From Azolla caroliniana (Eukaryota > Polypodiophyta), in assembly GCA_043228905.1 (NCBI GenBank), contig JBHGNT010000008.1, positions 372,001 through 436,000 on the forward strand: DNA of 64,000 bases, written 5' to 3'. The notes below the pieces were generated by a model. That model searched no databases, had not been told where the DNA came from, and saw only the letters and a list, made by a program, of their open reading frames with translations. Positions within the stretch are counted from its first letter, which is position 1. The number at the start of each line of letters is the position of its first letter. Both the position numbers and the translations under genes were made by a program. Shown in pieces: positions 28,255 to 41,312 of this stretch.

Positions 28255-31200
28255 CTTAAGTCCATATCATCGCTAGTGTTGTTAGTTTCGATTCGCATGT
28301 TTGAACACTAAAATCCGATCTCACACGAGCCAGGTATGCACTGTGTAATTTACCCACGCGCTCTTCTCAACTCCCTCATCAAATTTGGTAATTCCTTCAT
28401 GTGTCTCGACCTAAGTTTCAAAATCTTGATTTTTTAATTCCATATCATATCTAGTGTTGTTATCTTCGATTCCCATGTTTGAAAACTAACATCCGATGTC
28501 ACACGAGCCAGGTATGACAATTTTAATTTACTCACGCGCTTTTCTCAATTCCCTCCTCAAATTTGGTAATTTCTTCATGTCTCTCGACCTGAGTTATTAG
28601 CTTCGATTCGCATATTGGAACCCTAACATCCGATATCACACGAGCCAGGTATGAACATTTTAATTAACTCACGGGCTCTTCTCAACTCTCTCAAATTTGC
28701 TAATTTCGTCATGTCTCTCGAACTGAGTTTCAAAATCTTGATTTTTCAATTCCATATCATAGCTAACGTTGTTAGCTTCAATTCACAGGTTTGAACACTA
28801 AAATCCGATGTCAAGCGGGCCAGGTATGAACATTTTAATTTACTCTCGGCTCTTCTGAACTCCCTGATCAAATTTGGTAATTTCTTCATGTCTCTCGACC
28901 TGAGTTTTGAAATCTTGATTTCTTAATTCCATATCATAGGTAGCGTTTTTAGCTTCGATTCCCATGTTTGAACACTAACATCCGATGTCACACACGCCAG
29001 GTATGACGATTATAATTTACTCACGCGCTCTTCTCAATTCCCTCCTCAAATCTAGTAATTTCTTCATGTCTCTCGAGCTGAGTTTTAAAATCTTGATTTT
29101 TTAATTCCATATAATAGCTAACGTTGTTAGCTTCGATTCGCATATTTGAACACTAAAATCCGATGTCACACGAGCCAGGTATGACAATTTTAATTTACTC
29201 ACGGGCACTTCTCAATTCCCTCCTCAAATTTGGTAATTTCTTCATGTCTCTCGACCTAAGTTTTAAAATCTTGATTTTCTTATTCCATATCATAGCTAAC
29301 GTTGTTAGCTTTGATTCGCATGTTTGAACACTAACATCCGATGTCACACGGGCCAGGTATGAACATTTTAATTTACTCTCGGGCTCTTCTCAACTCCCTT
29401 ATCAAATTTGGTAATTTCTTCATGTCTCTGGACCTGAGTTTCAAAATCTTGATTTTTTAATTCCATATCATAGCTAGTCTTGTTAGCTTCGATTCGCATG
29501 TTTGAACACAAAAATCCGATGTCACACGGGCTAGGTATGAACATTTTAATTTACTCTAAGGCTCTTCTCAACTCCCTTCTTAAATTTGCTAATTTCGTCA
29601 TGTCTCTCGACCTGAGTTTCAAAATCTTGATTTTCTAAATCCATATCATAGCTAACGTTGTTAGCTTTGATTCGCATGTTTGAAGACAAAAATCCGATGT
29701 CACACGAGCCAGGTATGACAATTTTAATTTATTCACGCGCTCTTCTCAATTCCCTCCTCAAATTTGGTAATTTCATCATGTCTCTCGACCTGAGTTTTAA
29801 AATCCTTATTTTTTTATTCCATATCATAGCTAACGTTGTTAGCTTCGATTCGCGTTTTGGACACTAACATCCGATATCACACGAGCCAGGTATGACAATT
29901 TTAATTTACTCACGCGCTCTTCTCAATTCGCTCCTCAAATATGGTAATTTCGTCATGTCTCTCGACCTGAGTTTCAAAATCTTGATTTTCTAATTCTATA
30001 TCATAGCTAGTGTTGTTAGCTTCTATTCGCATGTTTGAACACAAAAATCCGATGTCACACAAGCCAGGTATGACAATTTTAATTTATTCACGCGCTTTTC
30101 TCAATTCTCTCCTCAAATTTGGTAATTTCTTCATGCCTTTGGACTTGAGTTTTTAATTCCATATCATAGCTAACGTTGTTAGCTTCAATTCGCATGTTTG
30201 AACACTAAAATCCGATGTCACACGGGCCACGTATGAACATTTTAATTTACTCTCGGGCTCTTCTCAACTCCCTCATCAAATTTGCTAATTTCGTCATGTC
30301 TCTCGACCTGAGATTCAAAATCTTCAATTTTTGAACACTAACATCCGATGTCACACACGCCAGGTATGACAATTATAATTTACTCACGCGCTCCTCTCAA
30401 TCCCCTCCTCAAATCTAGTAATTTCTTCATGTCTCTCGACTTGAGTTTTAAAATCTTGATTTTTTAATTCCATATCATAGCTAACGTTGTTAGCTTCGAT
30501 TCGAATATTTGAACACTAAAATCCGATGTCACACGAGCCAGGTATGACAATTTTAATTTACTCATGCGCTCTTCTCAATTCCCTCCTCAAATTTGGTAAT
30601 TTATTCATGTCTCTCGACCTGAGTGTTAAAATCTTGATTTTTTTATTCCATATCATAGCTAACGTTGTTAGCTTTGATTCGCATGTTTGAACACTAACAT
30701 CCGATGTCACACGGGCCAAGTATGAACATTTTAATTTACTCTCGGGCTCTTCTCAACTCCCTTATCAAATTTGGTAATTTCTTCATGTCTCTCGACCTGA
30801 GTTTCAAAATCTTGATTTTTCAATTCCATGTCATAGGTACCGTTGTTAGCTTCGATTCGCATGTTTGAACACAAAAATCCGATGTTACACGAACCAGGTT
30901 TCACAATTTTAATTTACTCACGCGCTCTTCTCAATTCCCTCCTCAAATTTGGTAATTTCATCATGTCTCTCGACCTGAGTTTTAAAATCGTGATTTCTTA
31001 ATTCCATATCATCGCTAGTGTTGTTCGTTTTGATTCGCATGTTTGAACAATAAAATCCGATATCACACGAGCCAGGTATGAACATTTTAATTAACTCACG
31101 GGCTCTTCTCAACTTCCTCCACAAATTCTCAATCTGCGTTTCAAAATCTTGATTTTTTAATTCCATATCATAGCTAGTGTTGTTAGCTTCGATTGCCATA

Positions 31201-34200
31201 TTTGAACGCAAAAATCCGATGTCACAGGAGCCAGGTATGACATTTTTAATTTACTCACGCGTTGTTCTCAATTCCCTCCTCAAATTTGGTAATTTCTTCA
31301 TGTCTCTCGACCTCAGTTTTAAAATCTTGATTTTTCAATTCCATATCATAGCTAACGTTGTTAGCTTCAATTCGCATGTTTGAACACTAACATCCGATGT
31401 CACATGAGCCAGGTATGAACATTTTAATTTACTCTCGGGCTCTTCTCAACTCCCTCCTCAAATTTGTTAATTTCGTCATGTCTCTCGACCTGAGTTTCAA
31501 AATCTTGATTTTCTAATTCCATATCATAGCTAGTGTTGTTAGCTTCTAATCGCATGTTTGAACACAAAAATCCGATGTCACACGAGCCAGGTATGACAAT
31601 TTTAATTTATTCACGCGCTTTTCTCAATTCTCTCATCAAATTTGGTAATGTCTTTTTGTCTTTGGACCTGAGTTTCAAAATCTTGAGTTTTAAATTCCAT
31701 ATCATAGCTAACGTTGTTAGCTTCGATTCGCATGTTTGAACACTAAAATCCGATGTCACACGGGCCACGTATGAACATTTTAATTTACTCTCGGGCTCTT
31801 CTCAACTCCCTCATCAAATTTGCTAATTTCGTCATGTCTCTCGACCTGAGATTCAAAATCATCAATTTTTAATTACATATCATAGCTAACATTGTTAGCT
31901 TCGATTCGCATGTTTGAACACTAAAATCCGATGTCACACGGGCCAGGTATGAACATTTTAGTTAACTCACGGGCTCTTCTCAACTCCCTCCTCAAATTTG
32001 GTAATTTCTTCATGTCTGTTGACCTGAGTTCTAAAATCTTGATTTTTCTAATTCCAGATCATAGCTAACGTTCTTAGCTTTGATTTGCATGTTTGAACAC
32101 TAAAATCCGATGTCACACGGGCTAGGTATGAACATTTTAATTTACTCTCGGGCTCTTCTCAACTCCCTCATCAAATTTGGTAATTTCTTCATGTCTCTCG
32201 ACCTGAGTTTTAAAATGTTGATTTTTTAATTCCATATCATAGCTAAGGTTGTTAGCTTCGATGCGCATGTTTGAACACTAAAATCCGATGTCACACGGGC
32301 TAGGTATGAATATTTTAATTTACTCTCGGGCTCTTCTCAACTCCCTTCTCAAATTTGCTAATTTCGTCATGTCTCTCGACCTGAGTTTCAAAATCTTGAT
32401 TTTTTAATTCCATATCATAGCTAAGGTTGTTAGCTTCGATGCGCATGTTTGAACACTAAAATCCGATGTCACACGGGCTAGGTATGAACATTTTAATTTA
32501 CTCTCGGGCTCTTACCAACTCCCTTCTCAAATTTACTAATTTCGTCATGTCTCTCGACCTGAGTTTCAAAATCTTCATTTTCTAATTCCATATCATAGCT
32601 AGTGTTGTTAGCTTCTATTCGCATGTTTGAACACAAAAATCCGATGTCACACGAGCCAGGTATGACAATTTTAATTTATTCACGCGCTCTTCTCAATTCC
32701 CTCCTCAAATTTGGTAATTTCATCATGTCTCTCGACCTGAGTTTTAAAATCCTTATTTTTTTATTCCATATCATAGCTAACGTTGTTAGCTTCGATTCGC
32801 TTTTTGGACACTAACATCCGATATGACACGAGCCAGGTATGACAATTTTAATTTACTCACGCGCTCTTCTCAATTCGCTCCTCAAATTTGGTAATTACAA
32901 TTTTAATTTACTCACGACCTCTTCTCAAGTCTCTGCTCAAATTTGGTAATTTCTTCATGTCTGTCGACCTGAGTTACAAAATCTTGATTTTTGAATTCAA
33001 TATCGTAGGTAGCGTTGTTAGCTTCGATTCGCATGTTTGAACACTAAAATCCGATATCACACGAGCCAGGTATGAACATTTTAATTAACTCACGGGCTTT
33101 TCTCAACTCCCTCATCAAACTTGGTAATTTCGTCATGTCTCTCGACCTGAGTTTCAAAATCTTGATTTTTCTAATTCTAGATCATAGCTAACATTGTTAG
33201 CTTTGATTTGCATGTTTGAACACTAAAATCCGATGTCACACGGGCCAAGTATGAACATTTTAATTTACTCTCGGGCTCATCTCAACTCCCTCATCAAATT
33301 TGGTAATTTCTTCATGTCTCTCGACCTGAGTTGCAAAATCTTGATTTTTTAATTCCAGATCATAGGTAGCGTTGTTAGCTTCGATTCGCATGTTTGAACA
33401 CTAACATCCGATATCACACGAGCCAGGTATGTACATTTTAATTAACTCACGGGCTCTTCTCAACTCCCTCCTCAAATTTGCTAATTTCGTCATGTCTCTT
33501 GACCTGAGTTTCAAAATCTTGATTTTTTAATTCCATATCATAGCTAGTGTTGTTAGCTTCTATTCGCATGTTTGAACACTAAAATCCGATGTCACACGAG
33601 CCATGTATGACAATTTTAATTTACTCACGGGCTCTTCAGAATTCCCTCCTAGAATTTGCTTATTTCGTCATGTCTCTCTACCTGAGTTTTAAAAGCTTGA
33701 TTTTTTAATTCCATATCATAGCTAACGTTTTTAGCTTCGATTCGCATGTTTAAACACTAAAATCCGATGTCACACGGGCCAGGTATGAACATATTAATTT
33801 ACTCTCGGGCTATTCTCAACTCCCTCCTCAAATTTGGTAATTTCTTCATGTCTCTCGACCTGAGTTTCAAAATCTTGATTGTTTAATTCCATATCATCGC
33901 TAGTGTTGTTAGTTTGATCCACATGTTTGAACACAAAAATCCGATATCACACGACCAGGTATGAACATTTTAATTTACTCACGCGCTCTTCTGAACTCCC
34001 TCCTTAAATTTGGTATTTTCTTCATGTCTCTCGACCTGAGTTTTAAAATCTTGATTTTTTAATTCAATATCATAGGTAGCGTTGTTAGCTTTGATTCGCA
34101 TGTTTGAACACTAAAATCCGATATCACATGAGCCAGGTATGAACATTTTAATTAACTCACGGGCTCTTCTCAACTCCCTCCTTAAATTTGGTAATTTCTT

Positions 34201-36363
34201 CATGTCTGTTGACCTGAGTTTTAAAATCTTGATTTTTTAATTCAACATCATAGGTAGCGTTGTTAGCTTCGATTCACATATTTGAAGACAAAAATACGGG
34301 ATCATACGAGCTAGGTATGACAATTTAAATTTACTCACGAGTTCTTCTTAACTCCCTGCTCAAAGTTGTTAATTTCTTCATGTCTGTCGACCTGAGTTTC
34401 AAAATCTTAATTTTTTAATTCCATATCATACGTAGTGTTGTTAGCTTCGATTCGCATGTTTGAACACTAACATCCAATATCACACGAGCCAGGTCTGAAC
34501 ATTTGAATCAACTCACAGGCTCTACTCAACTCCCTCCTATAATTTGCTAATTTCGTCATGTCTCTCGACCTGAGATTCAAAATCTTGAGTTTTTAATTGC
34601 ATATATAGCTAACATTGTTAGCTTCGATTTGCATGTTTGAACACTAAAATCCGATGTCACACGGGCCAGGTATGAACATTTTAATTTACTCTCGGGCTCA
34701 TCTCAACTCCCTCATCAAATTTGGTAATTTCTTCATGTCTCTCGACCTGAGTTTCAAAATCTTGATTTTTTAATTCCATATCATAGGTAGCGTTGTTAGC
34801 TTCGATTCGCATGTTTGAACACTAACATCCGCTATCACACGAGCCAGGTATGAACATTTTAATTAACTCACGGGCTCTTCTCAACTCCCTCCTCAAATTT
34901 GCTAATTTCGTCATGTCTCTTGACCTGAGATTCAAAATCTTGATTTTTTAATTGCATATCATAGCTAGTGTTGTTAGCTTCGATTCGCATGTTTGAACAC
35001 AAAAATCCGATGTCACACGAGCCAGGTATGATAATTTTAATTTACTCACGCGCTCTTCTCAATTCCCTCCTCAAATTTGGTAATTTCTTCATGTCTTTGG
35101 ACCTGAGTTTCAAAATTAGAGTTTTTAATTCCATATCATAGCTAACGTTGTTAGCTTCGATTCGCATGTTTGAATACTAAAATCCGATGTCACACTGGTT
35201 AGGTATGAACATATTAATTAACTCACGGGCTCTTCTCAACCTCCTCCTCAAATTTGCTAATTTCGTCATGTCTCTCGACCTAAGTTTCAAAATCTTGATT
35301 TTTTAATTCCATATCATAGCTAACATTGTTAGCTTCGATTCACATGTTTGAACACTAAAATGCGATGTCACACGGGCCAGGTATGAACATTTTAATTTAC
35401 TCTCGGGCTCTTCTCAATTCCCTCATCAAATTTGGTAATTTCTTCATGTCTCTCGACCTGAGTTTCAAAATCTTGATTTTTTAATTCCATATCATAGGTA
35501 GCGTTGTTAGCTTCAATTCGCGTGTTTGAACACTAACATCCAATATCACACGAGCCAGGTATGAACATTTTAATGAACTCACCGGCTCTACTCAACTCCC
35601 TCCTCAAATTTGCTAATTTCGTCATGTCTCTCGACCTGAGATTCAAAATCTTGAGTTTTTAGTTACATATCATAGCTAACATTGTTAGCTTCGATTCGCA
35701 TGTTTGAACACTAAAATCCGATGTCACACGGGCCAGGTATGAACATTTTAATTTACTCTCGGGCTCTTCTCAATTCCCTCATCAAATTTGGTAATTTCTT
35801 CATGTCTCTCGACCTGAGTTTCAAAATCTTGATTTTTTAATTCCATATCATAGGTAGCGTTGTTAGCTTCGATTTGCGTGTTTGAACACTAACATCCAAT
35901 ATCACACGAGCCAGGTATGAACATTTTAATTAACTCACGGGCTCTTCTCAACTCCCTCCTCAAATTTGCTAATTTCGTCATGTCTCTCGACCTGAGTTTC
36001 AAATTCTTGATTTTTTAATTCCATATCATAGCTAGTGTTGTTAGCTTCGATTCGCATGTTTGAACACAAAAATCCGATGTCACACGAGCCAGGTATGAAC
36101 ATTTTAATTTACTCAAGCGCTCTTCTGAATTCCCTCCTCAAATTTGGTAATTTCTTCATGTCTTTTGGACCTGAGTTTCAAAGTCTAGATTTTTTAATTC
36201 CATATCATAGGTAGCATTGTAAGCTTCGATTCGCATGTTTGAACACTAACCTCCGATATCACACTAGCCAGGTATGAACATTTTAATTAACTCACGGGCT
36301 CTTCTCAACTCCCTCCTCAAATTTGCTAATTTCGTCATGTCTCTCGACCTGAGTTTCAAAATC
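28255..36363 (+). repeat. Satellite array, 178-bp monomers, subfamily A2
   Basis: Counterpart of 8,960-16,906 with the same order of variant and partial monomers. A 15-base deletion near 30,146 removes 'tttcaaaatcttgag' relative to copy 1. No gene is seen. Confidence 0.92.
32165..32342 (+). repeat. Additional A2 monomer in copy 2
   Basis: Copy 2 holds two successive monomers with the rare 'gctaaggttgttagc...gatgcgcatg' variant, whereas copy 1 (near 12,965) holds one. This changes the offset between the copies from 19,279 to 19,457, exactly 178. The placement of the extra monomer is approximate because neighbouring monomers are similar. Confidence 0.82.
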
Positions 36364-39300
36364 TATGAACATGAGCCATCTATGAACATTTTCATTCATT
36401 GAGGAGCTCTTGTCTACGCCTTCCTCAAATTTGCTTTTTCCTTAATGTCTCTCGACTTGAGGTTCAAAATCTTGATTTTTCAATTCCATATCATAGCTAG
36501 ATTCGTTAACTTTGATTTTCATGTATAAATACGAAAATCCAATATCACACGAGCCACCAATGAACATTTTCATTCATTGAGGATGTCTTCTCTACGCCTT
36601 CTTCAAATTTGCTTTTTCATTCATGTCTCTCGATTTGAGGTTCAAAATCATGATTTTTTAACTCCATATCATAACTAGATTCATTACCTTCGATTGGCAA
36701 GTTTAAACACCAAAATCCGATATCACACGAGATCTTGTCTATGCCTTCCTCAAAATTTCTTTTTTCTTCTTTTCTCTTGACCTGAGTTTCAAAATCTTGA
36801 TTTTTCAATTCTATATTATAGCTAGATTCCTTACCTTCGATTCGCAAGTTTAACCACCAAAATCCGATATAACACGAGCCATTTATGAACATTTTCATTC
36901 ATTGAGGAGCTCTTGTCCTTGCCTTCCTCAAAATTGTTTTTTTCTTCCTTTCTCTCGACCTGAGTTTCAAAATCTTGATTTTTAAATTCCATATCATAGC
37001 TAGATTCCTTACCTTCGATTCGCAAGTTTAACCACCAAAATCCGATATCACACGAGCTACCTATGAACATTGTCATTCATTGAGGAGCTCTTGTCTATGC
37101 CTTCCTCAAAATTGCTTTTTTCTTCTTTTCTCTCGACCTGAGTGTCAAAATCTTGATTTTTCAATTCTATATTATAGACTACATCGTTAGCTTCGATTGG
37201 CAAGTTTAAACACCAAAATCCGATATCACATGAGCCATCTATGAACATTTTCATTCCTTGAGGACGTCTTGTCTACGCCTTGCTCAAATTTGCATTTTCC
37301 TTCATGTCTCTCGACTTGAGGTTCAAAATCTTGATTTTTCAATTCCATATCATAGCTAGATTCGTAAAGTTTGATTTGCATGTAGAAATACGAAAATCCA
37401 ATATCACACGAGCCATCGATGAACATTTTCATTCATTGAGGATGTGTTCTCTACGCCTTCCTCAAATTTGCTTTTTCCTTCATGTCTCTCGATTTGAGGT
37501 TCAAAATGATGATTTTTTAACTCCATATCATAACTAGATTCATTACCTTCGATTGGCAAGTTTAAACACCAAAATCCGATATCACACGAGATCTTGTCTA
37601 TGCCTTCCTCAAAATTTCTTTTTTCTTCTTTTCTCTCGACCTGAGTTTCAAAATCTTGATTTTTCAATTCTATATTATAGACTACATCGTTAGCTTCGAT
37701 TGGCAAGTTTAAACACCAAAATCCGATATCACATGAGCCATCTATGAACATTTTCATTCCTTGAGGACGTCTTGTCTACGCCTTGCTCAAATTTGCATTT
37801 TCCTTCATGTCTCTCGACTTGAGGTTCAAAATCTTGATTTTTTAATTCCATATCATCGCTAGATTCGTTAAGTTTGATTCGCATGTAGAAATACGAAAAT
37901 CCAAAATCACACGAGCCACCGATGAACATTTTCATTCATTGAGGATGTCTTCTCTACGCCTTCCTCAAATTTACTTTTTCCTTCATGTCTCTCGATTTGA
38001 GGTTCAAAATCATGATTTTTTAACTCCATATCATAACTAGATTCATTACCTTCGATTGGCAAGTTTAAACACCAAAATCCGATATCACACGAGCTCTTGT
38101 CTATGCCTTCCTCAAAATTTCTTTTTTCTTCTCTTCTCTCGACCTGAGTTTCAAAATCTTGATTTTTCAATTCTATATTATAGACTACATCGTTAGCTTC
38201 GATTGGCAAGTTTAAACACCAAAATCCGATATCACATGAGCCATCTATGAACATTTTCATTCCTTGAGGAGGTCTTGTCTACGCCTTGCTCAAATTTGCA
38301 TTTTCCTTCATGTCTCTCGACTTGAGGTTCAAAATCTTGATTTTTAAATTCCATATCATAGCTAGATTCGTTATCTTCGATTCGCATGTTTAACCACCAA
38401 AATCCGATATCACACGAGCTACCTATGAACATTGTCATTCATTGAGGAGCTCTTGTCTATGCCTTCCTCAAAATTTCTTTTCTCTTCTTTTCTCTCCACC
38501 TAAGTTTCAAAATCTTGATTTTTCAATTCTATATTATAGCTAGATTCCTTACCTTCGATTCGCAAGTTTAAACACCAAAATCCGATATCACACGAGCCAT
38601 CTCTGACCATTTTCATTCATTGAGGAGCTCTTGTCAATGCCTACCTCAAAATTCCTTTTTTCTTCTTTTCTCTCGATCTGAGTTTCAAAATCTTGATTTT
38701 TCAATTCTATATTATAGACTACTTCGTTACCTTCGATTCGCAAGTTTAAACACCAAAATCCGATATCACACGAGCCATCTCTGACCATTTTCATTCATTG
38801 AGGAGCTCTTGTCTATGCCTTCCTCAAAATTCCTTTTTTCTTCTTTTCTGTCGACCTGAGTTTCAAAATCTTGATTTTTCAATTCTATATTATAGACTAC
38901 TTCGTTATCTTCGACTCGCAAATTTAAACACCAAAATCCGATATCACACGAGCCATTTATGAACAGTTTCATTCATTGAGGAGCTCTTGTCTATGCCTTC
39001 CTCAAATTTGCTTTTTTCTTCTTTTCTCTCGACCTGAGTTTCAAAATCTTGATTTTTAAATTCCATATCATAGTTAGGTTCCTTACCTTCGATTCGCATG
39101 TTTAACCACCAAAATCCGATATCACACGAGCTACCTATGAACATTTTCATTCCTTGAGGATGTCTTATCTACGCCTGGCTCAAATTTGCATTTTCCTTCA
39201 TGTCTCTGGACTTGAGGTTCAAAATCTTGATTTTTGAATTCCATATCATTGCTAGATTCCTTAACTTTGATTGTCAAGTTTAAACACCAAAATCCGATAT

Positions 39301-41312
39301 CACACGAGCCATCTATGAACATTTTCATTCATTGAGGAGGTCTTGTGTACGCCTTCCTCAAATTTTCTTTTTCCTTCATGTCTCTCGACTTGAGGTTCAA
39401 ACTCTTGATTTTTAAATTCCATATCATAGCTAGATTCGTTACCTTCGATGCACATGTTTAAATACGAAAATCCGATATCACTCGAGCCATTTATGAACAT
39501 TTTCATTCATTGAGGAGCTATTGTCTATGCCTTCCTAAAAATTTCTTTTTTCTTCTTTTCTCTCGACCTGAGTTTAAAATGTTGATTTTTCAATTCCATA
39601 TCATAGCTAGATTCATTACCTTCAATTCCCATGTAGAAACACCAAAATCCGATATCACACGAGCCATTTATGAACATTTCCATTCATTGAGGAGCTCTTG
39701 TCTATGCCTTTCTCTACATTCCTTTTTCCTTCATGTCTGTCGACTTGAATTTCAAAATCTTGATTTTTAAATTCCATATCATAGCTAGATTCCTTACCTT
39801 CGATTCGCAAGTTTAAACACCAAAATCCGATATCACACGAGCCATCTCTAACCATTTTCATTCATTGAGGAGCTCTTGTCTATGCCTTCCTCAAAATTCC
39901 TTTTTTCTTCTTTTCTCTCGACCTGAGTTTCAAAATCTTGATTTTTCAATTTTATATTATAGACTACTTCGTTACCTTCGATTCGCAAGTTTAAACACCA
40001 AAATCCGATATCACACGAGCCATTTATGAACAGTTTCATTCATTGAGGAGCTCTTGTCTATGCCTTCCTCAAAATTGCTTTTTTCTTCTTTTCTCTCGAC
40101 CTGAGTTTCAAAATCTTGATTTTTAAATTCCATATCATAGCTAGATTCCTTACCTTCGATTCGCATGTTTAACCACCAAAATCCGATATCACACGAGCTA
40201 CCTATGAACATTTTTATTCGTTGAGGACGTCTTCTCTACGCCTTGCTCAAATTTGCATTTTCCTTCATGTCTCTCAACTTGAGGTTCAAAATCTTGATTT
40301 TTCAATTCCATATCATAGCTAGAGTCCTTACCTTCGATTGGCAAGTTTCAACACCAAAATTCGATATCACACGAGCCATCTATGAACATTTTCATTCATT
40401 GAGGAGGTCTTGTGTACGCCTTCCTCAAATTTTCTTTTTCCTTCATGTCTCTCGACTTGACGTTCAAACTCTTGATTTTTCAATTCCATATCATAGCTAG
40501 ATTCGTTACCTTCGACTCACATGTTTAAATACCAAAATCCGATATCACACGAGCCATTTATGAACAGTTTCATTCATTGAGGAGCTCTTGTCTATGCCTT
40601 CCTCAAAATTGCTTTTTTCTTCTTTTCTCTTGACCTGAGTTTCAAAATCTTGATTTTTTAATTCCATATCATAGCTAGATTCGTTACCTTCGATTCGTTG
40701 TCTATGCCTTTCTCAAAATTACTTTTTTCTTCTTTTCTCTCGACCTGAGTTTCAAAATCTTGATTTTTAAATTCTTTATTAAAGACTACTTCGTTACCTT
40801 CAATTCACAAATTTAAACACCAAAATCCGATATCACACGAGCCATCTCTGTCCATTTTCATTCATTGAGGAGGTCTTGTCTATGCCTTCCTCAAAATTGC
40901 GTTTTTGTTCTTTTCTGTCGACCTGAGTTTCAAAATCCTTATTTTTCAATTCTATATTATAGACTACATCGTTACCTTCGATTGGCAAGTTTAAACACCA
41001 AAATCCGATATCACACGAGCCATCTATGAACATTTTCATTCCTTAAGAACGTCTTGTCTACGCCTTGCTCAAATTTGCATTTTCCTTCATGTCTCTCGAC
41101 TTGAGGTTCAAAATCTTGATTTTTCAATTCCATATCATAGCTAGATTCCTTACCTTCGATTGGCAAGTTTAAACACCAAAATCCGATATCGCACGAGCCA
41201 TCTGTGTACGCCTTCCTCAAATTTTCTTTTTCCTTCATGTCTCTCGACTTGAGGTTCAAACTCTTGATTTTTCAATTCCATATCATAGCTAGATTCGTTA
41301 CCTTCGATTCGC
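36364..41312 (+). repeat. Satellite array, 178-bp monomers, subfamily B
   Basis: Counterpart of 16,907-22,358 in the second large repeat, shorter by one 503-bp unit. The same minus-strand 65-68 codon frames and the 117-codon variants (from the 31-bp deletion) are present. Confidence 0.92.
37226..38231 (+). repeat. 503-bp higher-order repeat, two copies
   Basis: Equivalent points at 37,226, 37,729 and 38,232 give the 503-base period seen at 17,769-19,277, with the same 31-bp deletion in one of the three monomers. Two copies here against three in the other segment is a direct copy-number difference between otherwise near-identical segments. Confidence 0.92.
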
